Assembly: GCA_036023115.1 (NCBI GenBank)
Contig: JAYKKT010000073.1
Span: forward strand, 14,373,501 to 14,437,500
Length of the DNA: 64,000 bases
Direction: 5' to 3'
Origin: Brasenia schreberi
Lineage: Eukaryota; Streptophyta; Magnoliopsida; Nymphaeales; Cabombaceae
Shown: piece by piece, positions 23,449 through 37,060 of the stretch
Layout of the letters: every line of letters starts with the position of its first letter
Position numbering within the stretch: the first letter of the stretch is position 1
The notes under the pieces: model-generated
What the model was told of the DNA's origin: nothing
The model's input: only the letters and a program-made list of their open reading frames with translations
Database searches by the model: none
Program-made: the position numbers and the translations under genes

Positions 23449-26400
23449 CTAGGCCGAAGAGACCTCAGATGGCTCAAAGACTCGGTTGTGGCAAGTTGAG
23501 TCACAGGGATAAGGGCAATCGATCTTCACAAAAGAATTGCGATCATAGAACCAATCTGCCACGGCTTTTGCAATTGACTGCAGTTTACAGAAAAGGATGA
23601 CAATATGTTAAAGTGGATTAAGACGACACTATTAAAGAAGAAAAAGAGCTAGCAACTCAATTAGCAATGTGTGCATGCAGGCTCACGCATGTATCAGCGT
23701 CTAGAAAATCATAATACATATAAAACATGTATGGCAAGACTAGTAAGCGAATCAGTGTCTCCTGAACTTTTTCTTTTTTATAGAAAGGAGACCCGAACAG
23801 CAACCTAATCCGAAACCTCTCATCCAGGATTTTAAATGGACGCAGAACAAGAAATAATATTTACTATTCTGGTGAAGACACTTGCATAAACTTGACATCA
23901 TAAGGTAGTGACGGGAGAGGTTTCCCTCATTATTCTTTTGATGATTTTTTTTTATCTAGAATGTTTTATAACAAAAAAGATTAGATGTGTAAATTTGTAA
24001 GCATATACTGGTAGTTAGTGATTATGATAAGCATCAATCATGAAAAATTGAGTGGTTCGTTTACGGTTTTATCAAGCAGTGGAGAGTCAGATCTCAGCCA
24101 TGTTTCCTGCATCTCTGATTGGCAATGAGCATAGCACGAGTTTATGAACATGCCTCTCGCTGGATCCTTATCAACCCCTTCCAGTACTCTCAAAAAATCC
24201 TGCCTGAATCCTGAAACAACAAAAACTTGGCATTTTCACCAGTCACAGAAACCGCATCTGTAGCAGCTATAGAAGCTACAGAACTAGAACCTCAAATCCA
24301 GACAGATACGGCAGCTTTGAGTAAAGTGAAGAATGAGAAGGATTCAATGAAATGCAGAACATTAAACAGGGTCCCTGTCGACCTCATCTGTGACCACAAA
24401 ATTACTTTGTTACAAAACAACGTTCTTTATTTAACAAAAGAATCATCGTTATCGGTTATTGCTGTCTGCAAATGAAAATAATGTTGTTAAATCCTACTGC
24501 AGTTGGAAGAGCCCTCTCGCTCTAACTTGACTCAGTATCTGAACCTGTAATTCATTTCATATAATGCCTGATTCTAATACTATATTATGTGGCACAGTGA
24601 GTGCTTATGCCGCCATGCTGGTGTGACTTTGTAATTCAGCTAACCCAAAGATTAGGGGAAGCATAAATAACTTTCAGATCGCATGTAATTTGGGAAGAGA
24701 CAGACAACAGAGTTTAGATGCACTCAACGAACAAACTCTAATCACGACAATGAGCCTAGCAAACCTTGCATTCTTTCAATCTGATTTGTGGTGCATTGCG
24801 TGATGTCTAACTTGCAGAAGTGCCATGTTCCATGAGGATCAGCAACACCTGGTGCCAAGATGTTCTTTATCTGCATTTTATCAAAGGCATACCATGAATA
24901 ACTTTATCAATTTACAAGTAAAATCAATTAACCATGTAATAAATTTACGTGGGTATTTGGAGACTATCCTTTCTGTTCATTAAGTACTGACAATATGCAA
25001 TTTTATAAAAACACTAGGTGGCGTCTACGTGTCAAGCTTTTAAAAAAAATATGTCCATGCGGTACCCAGAAGACGACGGAAATATGATGAATATAACTAA
25101 AATATAAATAAACGCATTTGACATATTCTGGGAAATTGGTTAGGGACACCCTAAGCATCTACTCTTTCGCCAGAAGTGGCTGCCCAAGGTTCTTCAGAGA
25201 CCTCAAACCTGTGACACATGCATGACAGCCTAGCCACGATGTAGTATTATTTGTCACAAATGGTTCGCTTAATCTTGATGTAGAGATCTATCAATTGATA
25301 TAGACAAGACTCTGAAGTTTGTATAGGACTTGCACCAGAGATCTCGTTATGCAAATGGTCACATTACCGGCTGCAGCAGGATATGACCTTTCCATTTTGT
25401 TCTACGACTAATATTATGAAAAATTAAAGGGCTAACACGTATTCAGTGCTGACATTGTTAACGTGGCGGTTCTCAGTTAGCTCTCTCCACCAAGGCATTT
25501 ATTTACTCTTCAAATAAAAACAGATTTGTTATTTTCAATTTCAACATGTGGGTAACTTTTAACTTGTAGTATCTTTGTTTGGTTACGTTAGGTGGTGGCA
25601 CCAATAACAAGGCGCAAGATGTAAGCAATGTCACCTGCATATTTACTAGCAGCTCTGATTCTACAGATAGTTTTCTCATGGTTATTTTTCTTATAATAAA
25701 TCCGAAGGAGCATTCAAATATAAACATCTGTTCCGAAGAGAAAAAGGGAAGGTCCACTAGACCCGGTTATACCTAAGTACAAGATTTCCACACAACGTTT
25801 TCTCATGGTTACTTTCCCTACAATAAATCCTAGGAGCACACAATGTAAACATCAGTTCTGAACAGAAAAACGGAAGGTCCAGGACACCCGGTTGTACCTA
25901 AGTACAAGATTTCCATGCAACTTTTAGGTAGAAAGCAAGATATGTACTAAAAGGAGTACGTGAACTACTATTCCTTTATAGTCCAATACACCAACAACAA
26001 CTAAGCCATTTCCTATACTAAATGGGTCGGCTAAATGAATTCTTTGTTTCCACAAAGCCATATCACGTGCCATGCTAGAAGTTAACTCAATATACAACAA
26101 CAACTAAGCCTTTTTCCATACTAGACGGGGTCAGCTACATGAATTCTTTGTTTCCACAGATCCCTATCGTGTGCCATGTTAGCAGTTAACTCACAATAAG
26201 CTAGATCATTCTTTATTGTTTCTTTCCAACACTTTTGTGGTCGTCCTCTAGCTCGTTTAATACTTTCCCAAATTTAGTTTTTCATACCTTCTTAAAGGAT
26301 CTTCTTTTGATCTTCTTTCTATATGTCCAAATCATCTTAAACAATATTCTCTCGTCACTCCTAATTTGTTTCTAATAACCTCATTATGTATACGGTCTTT

Positions 26401-29400
26401 TCTTGTATGACCACTCATCCATCTCAATATCTTCATTTCTGTCACATACATCTTTTGTACATGATGATGATTAACTGCTCAACACTAAGAAAAATAAAAC
26501 ATGGCATGTCTAATTGCGGCTCTATAATATTTACCTTTTAATTGTATGGTATCTTCTTATCACAAAGAATACCTGATGCTCCTCTCCATTTTAACCAACC
26601 AGCATTAATTTTATGCATAACATCTCTATCAATTCTTCTATCACTCTAAAAAATTGACCCTAGGTATTTAAAACTTTCCTTTTGGGGATACAACGTGTGC
26701 CAATTTTAGTTTCTATGTCCTCTAAAGTAACCAAATGATCAAACTTTCATTCCATATATTATGTCTTTGTTCTACTAAGTCGAAGGCATTTGCTTTATAA
26801 TGTTTCTCTCCATAGTTCCAATTTTCTATTAACTTTTTCCTTAGACTCCTCCACTAACACAATGTCATCTGGAAATAACTTACACCAGGGTACTTCATCT
26901 TGAATATGTTTTGTTAACTCAACAATCACCATTATAAATAAGTATGGACTTAAAGTTGATCCGTGATGTAACCCAATTAACTTCAAATAAGGCTGTCATT
27001 CCTTCATAAGTCCTCACACATGTTTTTACACCATCGTACATGTCTCTTATAAGGTTAATGTATATCAATGGGATACCTCCTTTTTCCAAGGTTCTCCAAT
27101 GAACCTCTCTTGGTACCCTATCATAAGTTTTTTCTAGATCAATAAATATCATACGAAAGTCTTTTTTTTTCTCTAAAAATATTCCATAAGACATCTCAAA
27201 AGGTGAATCACTTCAACGGTAGATCTGCCTGGCATGAAGCCAAATTAGTTCTATATTGTACTTTATACTTGTCTTAACTTGCATTGAATAATTCTATCCC
27301 ATAATTTCATAATATGACTCATTAACTTGATACCTCGATAATTCACATAATTTTGAATGTCTCCCATGTTCTTATATATGGGTATAAGTGTACTCGTTCT
27401 CCATTCCTCGAGAATCTTTTGATTTCTCCATATTTTATTAAATAGTCTTCTGAGCCAAGTGATTCCTATTTCTCCTAATATTTTCCAAACTTCTATAGTA
27501 ATATTGTCTCGTTCTACCGATTTACCACCACCCTTCATAGAGTCTTTTTGACTTCATTCTTTTGAATACGTTGGTAGAAATTGTGGTTTATATACTTTTC
27601 TGATTTGGCTAACTCTCCTAAGCTAATACTAACATCTTTATTTTTATTAAAAACCTTATAAAAATAGTTTTTTCGTCTATTTCTTATATCATTATTTACC
27701 ACTAATTTTTTTTTCATCCTCGTCTTTTATGCATCTAACATAATTAAAATCTTTTTCTTATGTCTAGTCATAGTTATCCTAAAAATATCTCTTTCACCCT
27801 TTTTTGAGTTGAGCTTTTTATATAAATCTTCCAAATTTTAGCTTTTATTTCATTGACAGCCTTTTTCGCTTCCTTCTTTACTTTCTTATAAGCCTCTAAA
27901 GTTTCACTAGTTTTTTTAGCACAATGTAATTTGTAACATGCTCTCTTTGCCTTGATTTTATTTTGCACTACTTCACTCCACCACAAAGCTTCTTTTTGTA
28001 CCGGTATACCTCCCTTAGATACACCTAATAAATCTTTCGTCACTTTCCTAATATATATAGCCATATTGTTTCATATATCACAGGGTGTCCAACATAATTC
28101 CAAACATCTTCTTGAAGGACTTTGTGTTTAAATATATCTTCTTTCTCGCTTTTGAGGTTCCACCATTTACTCTGAATAACTTGATGCACTCTTTTCTTCT
28201 TTGTCCATTTTTTTTATTTGTAAATCCATAACTAAAAGTCAATGTTAGGTGGTTAAGCTTTCTCCTGAAATTACCTTACAATCTTTACGACACAATTTAT
28301 CTTTTTCCTATAAATAAAGTAATCAATTTGTATTTGTCATAATCCACTCTTATAAGTAATTAATTATTCATCTCGTTTTTTGAAGATTGTATTAACTATA
28401 AAGAGATCAAAGGCCATAGCAAAATTTAAAATCTCCCTACCTTCCTTATTTATATCTCCAAAACCAAAGTTTTCATGAATACCTTGATATCCTAATGTCT
28501 CTTTACCGACATGTACATTTAATTCTCCTCCTACACAAATCATCCCCCTTTGTAGAATCCTTTGAATCACCTTATCTAACTCTTCCCAAAAAATTATATT
28601 TATACTATATTCTAGTCCTACTTGAGGTGCGTAAACACAAACTATATTCAAAACCTCTGCTCCTAACACTAATTTTAACGTCATGATTCGGTCACCATAT
28701 CGTTGTATGTCTACTAAACTATCCTTTAAATCTTTATTTATGATAATATCAACTCCGTTTCGAGACTTTTCCTTACTTGAGTACCATAATTTAAAACTTA
28801 TATCCTCTATCTCCTTTACTTTTTCTCTAACCCCACTTTGACTCTTATAAATATACCGAATTATGTTCTGATATTCTAAGAACCAACCCTGCATCCGTCC
28901 ATGTTGAAAATGCATAGACCCTCTCTGTAGATTATTCACTACATTTAGGTGACAATATAGTGGGACTAACTTCTTTACCCACACCCGTACATGATGTGAG
29001 AACCCTCTCTGTAATTGATTAACTAGATCTGAGCGAAAATGTAGTGACCCTTGCTTACTTATCACTACATTCGAGCTTTGTAACACGTCGCTAGGTGGGG
29101 ATGCCCCAAAGCAATGCTCATAATTTGTGTAATCCATGGTATAAAAATTCGACAAAGTTTTACCTTGACTGTCGGAAGCCTAACATAACCCTCTTCTTTT
29201 ATCTGAGCTTGGGACCGACAATGCAAGGGTGATCCCTTACATGGGCGGAGTTTAGTAGTTAACTCAATATAAACTAGATAATTCTTTATAGTTTCTTTTC
29301 AAGACTTTTATGGTCATTTTCTACCTTCTTTAACATTTTCAAATTCTAGTTTTCATATCTTCTTACGAGAGCATATTTTAGTAGTCTTCATTATGCCAAG

Positions 29401-32400
29401 AAAACTAGTGAAACTTTAGAAGCTTATAAGAAAGCAAAGAAGGAAGCGAAAATGGCCGTTAGTGAAGCAAAAGCTAAGATTTGGGAGGCCTTCTATAAAA
29501 AACTCAACTCAAAAGAGGGTGAAAGAGATATTTTTATGATAGTTAGGGCTAGAGATAAGAAAACTAAAGATATTAATTATGTTATATGCATAAAAGATGA
29601 GGATGGAAAATTTCTAGTGGCAAATGATGATATAAGAAATAGATGGAAAAACTATTTTTATAATCTTTTTAATGAAAATAAAGATGTTAGCATTAGTTTA
29701 GGAGATTTAGCTAAGTCAGAAAAGTATATAAACCACAATTTCTACTGACGTATTCAAAAGAATGAAGTCAAAGAGGCTCTTAAACATATTAAGGTTGGTA
29801 AATCGGTAGAACCAGATAATATTCCTATAGAAGTTTGGAAAATACTAGGAGAAATAGGAATCACTTGGCTCACAAGACTATTTAATGAAATATGGAAAAA
29901 CCAAAAGATGCCCGAGGAATGGAGAGCAAGTCCACTTATACCCATATATAAGAACAAGGGAGACATTCAAAATTGTGTGAATTATCAAGGTATCAAGTTA
30001 ATGAGCCATACTATGAAATTGTGGGAAAGAATTATTCAATGCAAGTTAAGACAAGTATCAAGTATAACAGAAAACCAATTTGGATTCATGCCAAGCAGAT
30101 CTACTGTTGAAGCGATTCACCTTTTGAGACGTCTTATGAAATATTTTAGAGCAAACAAGAAATACCTTCACATGATATTTATTGATCTACAAAAAGCTTA
30201 TGATAGGGTAACGAGAGAGGTTCTTTGGAGAATTTTGGAAAAAAGAAGTATCCCATTGACATTCATTAACCTTATAAGAGACATGTATGATGGTACAAAA
30301 ACATGTGTGAGGACTCATGAAGGAATGACAGACTTCTTTGAAGTTAATATGGGGTTACATCAAGGATCAACTTTAAGTCCATACTTATTTATAATGGTGA
30401 TTGATGAGTTAACAAAACATATTCTGGATGAAGTACCTTGGTGTATGTTATTTGCTGATGACACCGTATTAGTGGAGGAGTCTAAGGAAAAAGTTAATAG
30501 AAAATCAGAACTATGGAGAGAAACATTAGAAAGCAAAGGCCTCTGACTTAGTAGAACAAAAACAGAATATAAGTTTAATCATTTGGTTACCTTAGAGGAC
30601 ATAGAAATTAAAATTAGCACACATTGTATCCCCCAAAAGGAAAGTTTTAAATACCTAGGGTCAATTTTTTTGGAGTAATGGAAGAATTGATGGAGATGTT
30701 ACACATAGAATTAATGCTGGTTGGTTAAAATGGAGAGGAGCATCAGGTATTCTTTGTGATAAGAAGGTACCATTAAAGTTAAAAGGTAAATATTATAGAG
30801 CAGCAATTAGGCCTGCCATGTTTTATGGTTCTGCCTTCTGAGTGTTGGGCAGTTAATCAAACATGTACAAAAGATGTCAGTGACAGAAATGAAGATATTC
30901 AGATGGATGAGTGGTTATACAAGAAAAGACCGTATACATAATGAGGTTATTAGAAACAAATTAGGAGTGGCACCAATAAAGGATAAAATGAGAGAATATC
31001 GTTTAAGATGGTTTGGACATATAGAAAGAAGATCAAAAGAAGAACCTGTAAGAAGGTATGAAAAACTAAATTTGGAAAGTATTAAACGAGCTAGAGGACG
31101 ACCACAAAAGTGTTGGAAAGAAACAATAAAGAATGATCTAGCTTATTGTGAGTTAACTGCTAACATGGCACACGATAGGGATCTGTGGAAACAAAGAATC
31201 CATGTAGCCGACCCCGTCTAGTATGGGAAAAGGCTTAGTTGTTGTTGTTGTTGTTATAAATGTCCAAACCATCTTAAACAAATTTTTCTCATTTTATCTT
31301 CTATTAGTGCTACTTAATCTCTTTTTGATATCATCATTCACCACTACAATATTCTCATCCTTATCTTTGATGCATCTAATAAAAGTAAGATCCTTAGTTT
31401 TCTTACCTCTAACCTTGGTCATCCTAAAATATATCTTTCACCTTCTTTTCAATTATGCTTTTTATGTAAATCCTCCTAAATTTAGACTTTTGCTTTACAA
31501 AAGACCTTTTTCGCTTCTTTCTTTCCTTTCTTATAAGCCTCCCAAGTTTTACCGGTCTTCTTAGCATACACAATTTGTAGCATGCCTTTGTTACCTTGAT
31601 TTTTATCTTTCACCACTTCACTCTACTATCAAGCTTCTTTTTGTGCAGGTACACGGTACACCTCTCTTAGATTCCCCTAAGATATCATTTGTCACTTCCC
31701 TAATATATATAACCATATCGTTTCATGTATCATAAGGTATACCTACATAATTCCAAATATCTCTTTGAAGAACTTTTTGTTTACTAAATCCATTACTAAA
31801 AATCGATATTGAGTAGTTAAGCTTTCTCCAAGAATTACCTTGTAATCTTTATAATACGATCTATCTTTTTTCCTAAAAGAAATAATCAATTTGTGTTTGT
31901 AACAAGCCACTCTTATAAGTAATTAAATCTTGGATCTCATTTTTTTTAATTGTATTGGCTATAATAGATCAAAAGCCATAGCAAAATTTAAAATATCCCT
32001 ACCCTCTTTTATATCTAAAAACAATAGTTTTCATGAATACAATCTCATGCATCCTTATCGGCATCCCCACGTTCCTTTTACCGACATGTCCAATATTCCT
32101 TTATAGTCCAACCTAGAAGAAAATTTCCGTAACACATAAAGTTGCAACCAGATTGCGCATAAGTATGTTTACACAGTGCTTGCATGGCTTCGTGTTTGTA
32201 CGTCACACACACAGCGCATAGTGAACATAGAGCAGGGTTATAAGGACGAATTAAAGAGGAAGAGTAGTGGAGTGGAAAAAGTATACAGAACCATGTACCT
32301 GCCATGAATCATACGCTGCATTTAAGAGGAAAATCGGTGTGCGGATTTGTTGTATAATGTTTTGTGGGAAAAAACACTGCAATGAAGTTCAATGTAATGG

Positions 32401-35003
32401 TAATAGGTGCAACTAAATAGAGTAGAAGTGAGTATATCTTAATAAGTAGTATACCAGACTTGGTTTAAGTTGTGCTGTACAATAAGAAGGTAAATGCTTC
32501 GCAGATCCCTGCAGGAGAGGAACAAATTTCACAGAACTAGTAGTCAGAAACATATCTAGGCAACAATCAACACTTATAAGATCCTTTGTAGAGAATCTGG
32601 GAGATGCCAATACTGACTACAAAAGCTAGTGACACCAAGAAAGTATGCAACGACCTTTAGATTCAGAAATAGCACGATCAAGAACAAACCTGCAAAGTTA
32701 CAACTTCATTATAGTAGTCCTGAATATGAGTGGCTCCTGAAACATCCAATCTGCATATCGAAGAATAAGATTTCTCTGTCACTACTCTGCAAAACGACTT
32801 GCATGTATCCATCTACTAGAGGCATTTAAATTCTGAATTGATTATCAAGAATAACATTAGAGAGCTTACGTGTTGATGAAATAGCCAGCATCAGAAAGGC
32901 ACTTTACTTTGGTACCCGTTGGTAGAAGGGTGCGGAAATTGTCACAGTGAATTATTGTTGTCAAACCACCGGCTGAACAACCTGACAACAGAGCCTGCAT
33001 TCCACTCCATAGTTTACAATGATGATATGCAGCAAGGAAGCAACAAACTAAATTAGAAGTAAAGCTGGTGCAGTTGAGGAATACGTTTTCCGCTTTATTC
33101 ATTCCCTTGGCCAGTAAATCCTCAATTACAGCAACGAATATCCGGGCCCCTCTGAAATGAAGACCCAAGGCCTAATGTATAAAGATACACAAGTTTAGCT
33201 CCGTGAGGAAAGAAGCTTGGCAAAAGAAGCTAATATAAGCTTGTAAACGAGGACGTACTGGATCTACTTCTTCCACGTCTCCGGTGAATGATGCTCCATC
33301 ACAATACCGAACCTTCACCCTGTTCCAGTTGTAAAAGTCTGGAGGACAATAGAAATAATCACTTGGGAGAATGAAAAATTTTATAACCCTGATTCATATA
33401 CAATGGCGTTTAAATGAAGAGAAACAAGATTAGGAAGGATAACGGGCAAAAATAAATCTATGAGATTCTACATTATAGTTCACAGAACCGCTTAGAAATG
33501 CGGTCATGCAACAAAAACGGAAAGGGTGTTGACCATGATCACATGTCGATAGTATCATAGGAAATACCGACTTAAGTGTGCAATCATCTTTCTATCTGGA
33601 TGATCCTGTTTCTCCAAATAACAGTGACAAGGAAGAAAGATCCTTGAGGCCACAAATTGAGATGTCACTACACTACAGACGCATTAGCATAGGACAAGTG
33701 CGAAAGAACTGAATATTCTTTCTCCGCATAAACAAGTATCCGGTTTTGCTAATTATTCAGACTGTCACATCAACCTGCACCTTAGAAAACTACCATACCT
33801 GGATTTAGTGATTCTTTATTGCCCAAGATCCCGGAGAATGCAATTTCCTTAGCCATTTGATTTGAAGATCCTAAACGATTACTTTTGCGTGCAAAACAAG
33901 TCGTAATGTTATTGCACCACCCTCCTCCCTGAGAATCAAATAGAAGCGCATCATGAAAACTATATGATGAATTCTACATCAGAGGACGCCAAAAGAAGCT
34001 CAAACGTGCAACTAAAAGCTAACAATAACGGATCCACAAATTTTATTTTGGTAAGTTCTTGACGTACTTGGTAAAAACACCCAACGCGTAGAATTCAGAA
34101 AATGAGAATTCGTGGAAGTTTTAAAAAGCAAGACTTCAGAATGTCAGTTACAATTGTGTGAACGGGTAAAGTCAAAGAATCTTAGAAGCAGTTGCCATAT
34201 TTCACATTATGTCAGTTAGCTATGAAACGGTGAGAGTTTCATCCACAAACTAATGCTGCAAAAAATTTCCATCTATGATACGAACTGCCCCAAGAGTCAC
34301 AAATATATTTACATCTGTGACTTTTGTTCAACAGACTATATCATCAAGACGATGAACAGAAAGAGAGGGTCATGGCAGTCCACTGGAGACAAAAAGGAGC
34401 TTGAACAATAAGGGAGAGGGGATTATTAGTTCAAGATTTATTCACCAACTGAAGCCTGTGCCAGTTAGAGTAAAAGGAGTATAGCAAAATGAATATGCTA
34501 TTGTCAAGTCGCATTACATGCCAGGAAACGAGCTCCTTATGAAACGACACAAGGTGTAGCATATACAGGAGAAGCTAAAGAGGTCTTAAAGTACACGTTC
34601 CGCTGATCTTTGTCGCAAACAACACAACAATCTAGGAATTGCAAGCATAGTAACTATAAGAGCTGAAGGAAAAGGAACTCATAGACGAATTTCTTCATCA
34701 GGTCATGCTGAATGGCTCACCTCAATGTGGACAATCCAATTGTTGATCCCTGACCCAGAACCTCTGTCAAGATGGTAAGCAGGTGGACTTCCATCTAAGC
34801 AAACTGCATCACAATGGGAACTCAGATAAGGAGAGACGACAGCAAACCACAGACTCATATACAGAATGCTTGATAAGGCAACAACCTGCCCCTTTTGCTA
34901 CTGCATTCTCGACAAGGGTCATGCTTACAAAGTATGCATCTGCTTTCACCGAGACTAATACAACGACTAGAAGCCACAAAAGCTTAGCTCTGATTGTCTC
35001 CAT
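23449..35003 (-). CDS. PAE: Pectin acetylesterase, complete, 12 coding exons
   Basis: Exons (minus): 35003-34886, 34803-34721, 33928-33799, 33338-33259, 33171-33085, 32994-32870, 32750-32690, 32508-32455, 32376-32299, 24870-24765, 24210-24065, 23577-23449. All junctions are GT-AG, phases agree, and the total is 1,197 nt = 398 aa plus stop. The enzyme (CAZy CE13) removes acetyl esters from homogalacturonan in the cell wall. A hydrophobic N-terminus (about residues 7-23) looks like a signal peptide. Family landmarks are [34 protein letters not shown] and the triad Ser173 (SGCSAGG), Asp269 (NAAYDSWQ) and His336 (NSCYAHCQ). Length is normal for the family. Intron 9 (24871-32298, 7,428 bp) is swollen by nested LINEs; every exon stays open, so the gene looks functional. 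Which PAE paralogue it is cannot be said. Confidence 0.95.
25671..25921. repeat. Tandem duplication, ~127 bp x 2, in PAE intron 9
   Basis: 25671-25797 and 25798-25921 are adjacent and share ttttctcatggtta, aataaatcc, ggaaggtcca, acctaagtacaagatttcca and more, with roughly 85% identity by eye. The junction is immediate, as expected for a simple tandem duplication. Confidence 0.9.
26095..29256 (-). mobile_element. Near-full-length RTE-type LINE, 3.16 kb, with 15-bp TSD
   Basis: The copy is flanked by AGTTAACTCAATATA at 26080-26094 and 29257-29271. From its 5' end (29256): a 5'UTR with two imperfect ~80-bp repeats; an APE endonuclease frame (28364-29155) with [22 protein letters not shown] and VYAPQVGLE; the linker; RT (26795-27538) with [25 protein letters not shown] and [11 protein letters not shown]; and the C-terminal block down to the terminal CAACAACAAC. 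Stops and frameshifts break the frame, and the RT box has FPDD in place of FADD. It is inserted into the older copy at 25987-32093. Confidence 0.93.
29389..31255 (+). mobile_element. 5'-truncated RTE-type LINE, 1.87 kb
   Basis: Homology begins at attatgccaagaaaactagt in the endonuclease-RT linker and runs to the stop (TAG at 31219-31221), a 17-nt 3'UTR and (TTG)n at 31239-31255. An RT frame at 29908-30546 has [22 protein letters not shown] and the active-site FADD. It ends at a TGA after ESKGL where other copies have CGA. A C-terminal frame at 30874-31221 ends in [11 protein letters not shown]. It is nested, in the opposite orientation, in the older LINE. I found no clean TSD; about 20 bp of filler (29370-29388) precede its 5' end. 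Confidence 0.9.
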
Positions 35004-35007
35004 ATCT

Positions 35008-36806
35008 CTGTCAATAGAAGCAAACCAAAGAGGAAATGAGATCAGAGATATAGATAGAATGACTTGTGAAAAGCTTATAGATGCCAATATTTGCAATGGT
35101 ATCTAAAAAGGGCCAATAAGAGAACTTAGTTTGCGATGACCTAGAAACAAACTGAGCAACCAAAAAACAGAAAGGTTTGCTTGGAGTGGTGAGAAAAGAG
35201 GAGGAGCGAATGAAACTGCTGCGCAAGAGCCCTGAAGCTCAAATATAATAGCAGCCAGTGAGAAAGCAAAAATAGTGGACGTGTACATGAAGGGCCTCGT
35301 TTTCATTAATGCATGCACTCACCACATCCAACAACCGAGCCATCCAAGTCACACGACTCATCTTTGAAAATACGTATGAGGCAAAAACCAAGAATTTCAA
35401 CACGCAAACAGACACCGACAGAGAAGGAAAGACGAGAAGGAAAAGAAGAACAGAACCCCACACGACATAAACTATGGATGACCACTGAGCTACCACTGAT
35501 ATAGATAACTAGCTTACAATTAAAATTGAATTCTTTCATAAGGAGATGCTGTGATCTAGTCTCTAAAAGCCTCGAAATATGCAGGGGAATCGTCATACTG
35601 TATCTCAAAAGAAAGGTTCGGATTCATCAGAAGACTTTTCCTGTAAAGAGTAAAGTAGGTTTCCTTCCATAAAGAGGACATGGGTTTTGACGCGGTTTAA
35701 TGTTACAGATCAATCAAATTTGTGCAAGTTTAAGTAAACAGGGACACCTAATTACCCTATATTGACCTGCTAATGAAGGCACGCCATCGCAAAACCTGAT
35801 ACTGAAAAGGAACAATTCTTATCCTTTAAAAAAAGAACAAAATTATACCACAACACTGCGATTCTCTGGATGCTAAGCTCAACTATTCTCGAATGAGCTG
35901 AGGTAAACTTAATAAGAGTCTAAAGAAATGAAGACGGGGCCAAGAACTGAAGCCCACGGAGAAAGAGAAATAATGTGTTCTCAGATTTCCAGCTAGCAGA
36001 TGATAATAAGCTCTAGAAAAACTGGCGTCCGCGAAAGTCGAAACAGATGGTCTTGCCAACGGAGAAAGAAAAAAAGGTTCGAAGACTGTAGAGATAAAGG
36101 GAGTCAAAATGGATCTGCATGTTACAGAGGAAAAGAAATGAAAATGAATTATTTTTTAGAGATGAGAAAACAAGAGTCTGCCGCAGTCTGGAAGCACAAA
36201 GTAACAAACCCCCGCCGTGATTTTCGGGAAAACTACTCAGAAGGCTTACTCTCCAAATGCAGTATATAAAAGCAAGTAAAATAGTATAAAATAGAAGTAG
36301 ACTCATTCATGAGAGTGTTTCAGTTAGATCATACAATTAAACGAATTCGGAAACTCTCCGAGATTAAGAAACAGATGAGAAATAGAGATGAATCGGTATC
36401 TGGTGTTCTTGATGGTTATCATTGAAGGAAAAAATCCACGTAAATGATTCCATGTCCAATCAAACTGAAACCATATCTATGCAACTCTCTGAGGAAAAGA
36501 AGAGTCACTCCACGGAAGAGAAAACGCAAAACTAACCGGATTACGGTTTTTCCTACTGAATTCTCCCTCCTGGGCAACCGAAAACCTTCACCGGAGTTCT
36601 GACGAAGGCCGCTGATCCGAGCTCGAAAATTTCACCGGAATTTTGAATTTCTCCCACCGTTTTGCGGATCAGATCTTGCCGCAAAACGTGACACCCGCGG
36701 CTTTCCAGTTTCCACGCGAAACAGAGACAGAAATAAGATCGAGAAAAAAGTAATGTGAACGTCACAGATAAAACCATGGAATCTACAGCGCCTGATGTTT
36801 TTTTAC
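35008..36806 (-). other. Inferred 5'UTR intron of the pectin acetylesterase gene
   Basis: On the minus strand AATGAAG|GTAAAA at 36807/36806 is a strong donor, and CTTCTATTGACAG|AGATATGG at 35008/35007 a strong acceptor four bases before the start codon. The 1.8 kb between has no coding features I recognise. Its length is plausible for a leader intron. It is inferred from splice motifs and would place the first exon at about 36807-36930. Confidence 0.55.
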
Positions 36807-37060
36807 CTTCATTAATTTGAACGATTTCTCCAGCTTTTCTTTCTGTCGTCGTCCAGACCGTAAAATGCAAAACCCGAAAAGGCCAATGGCAAAAGAAGTC
36901 CACCGTTTTCCTCACTCTTTTCCATTCAGAAATAAATAAAGGAAAAACAAAAGGAGAGAGAGAGAGAGAGAGACGTTTTTCGCGGGAGACGCAAGAGGAC
37001 AGGGATTCGCTTGTTTTTACGAGAGCGCCGATTTCGGGGCAACGAGAAGAAAAGGAAAAG
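36807..37060 (-). promoter_or_regulatory. Probable 5' leader / promoter of the pectin acetylesterase gene
   Basis: A CT microsatellite on the minus strand (GA on plus, 36955-36973) lies upstream of a leader that runs to the donor at 36807. A TATA-like TTAAAATAATCC occurs on the minus strand near 37062-37073. The transcription start is not determined. Confidence 0.35.

Larger units (their letters stand above)
25987..32093 (-). mobile_element. Old RTE-type LINE, interrupted by two younger LINEs
   Basis: Pieces at 25987-26079, 29272-29370 and 31256-32093 are one inverted, diverged LINE. The left piece carries the CAACAACAAC tail and 3' terminus, the middle the C-terminal block, and the right the RT N-terminal and endonuclease-side sequence, with an internal deletion. 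The same 18 bp, TATTCCTTTATAGTCCAA, stands at 25969-25986 and 32094-32111, so the whole 6.1-kb complex came from one insertion site. It is inside intron 9 of the pectin acetylesterase gene, in the same orientation as the gene. Confidence 0.9.

Noticed and set aside
36553..36915. 120-codon minus-strand frame
   Set aside because: It overlaps the inferred 5'UTR exon and donor of the pectin acetylesterase gene and shows no domain.
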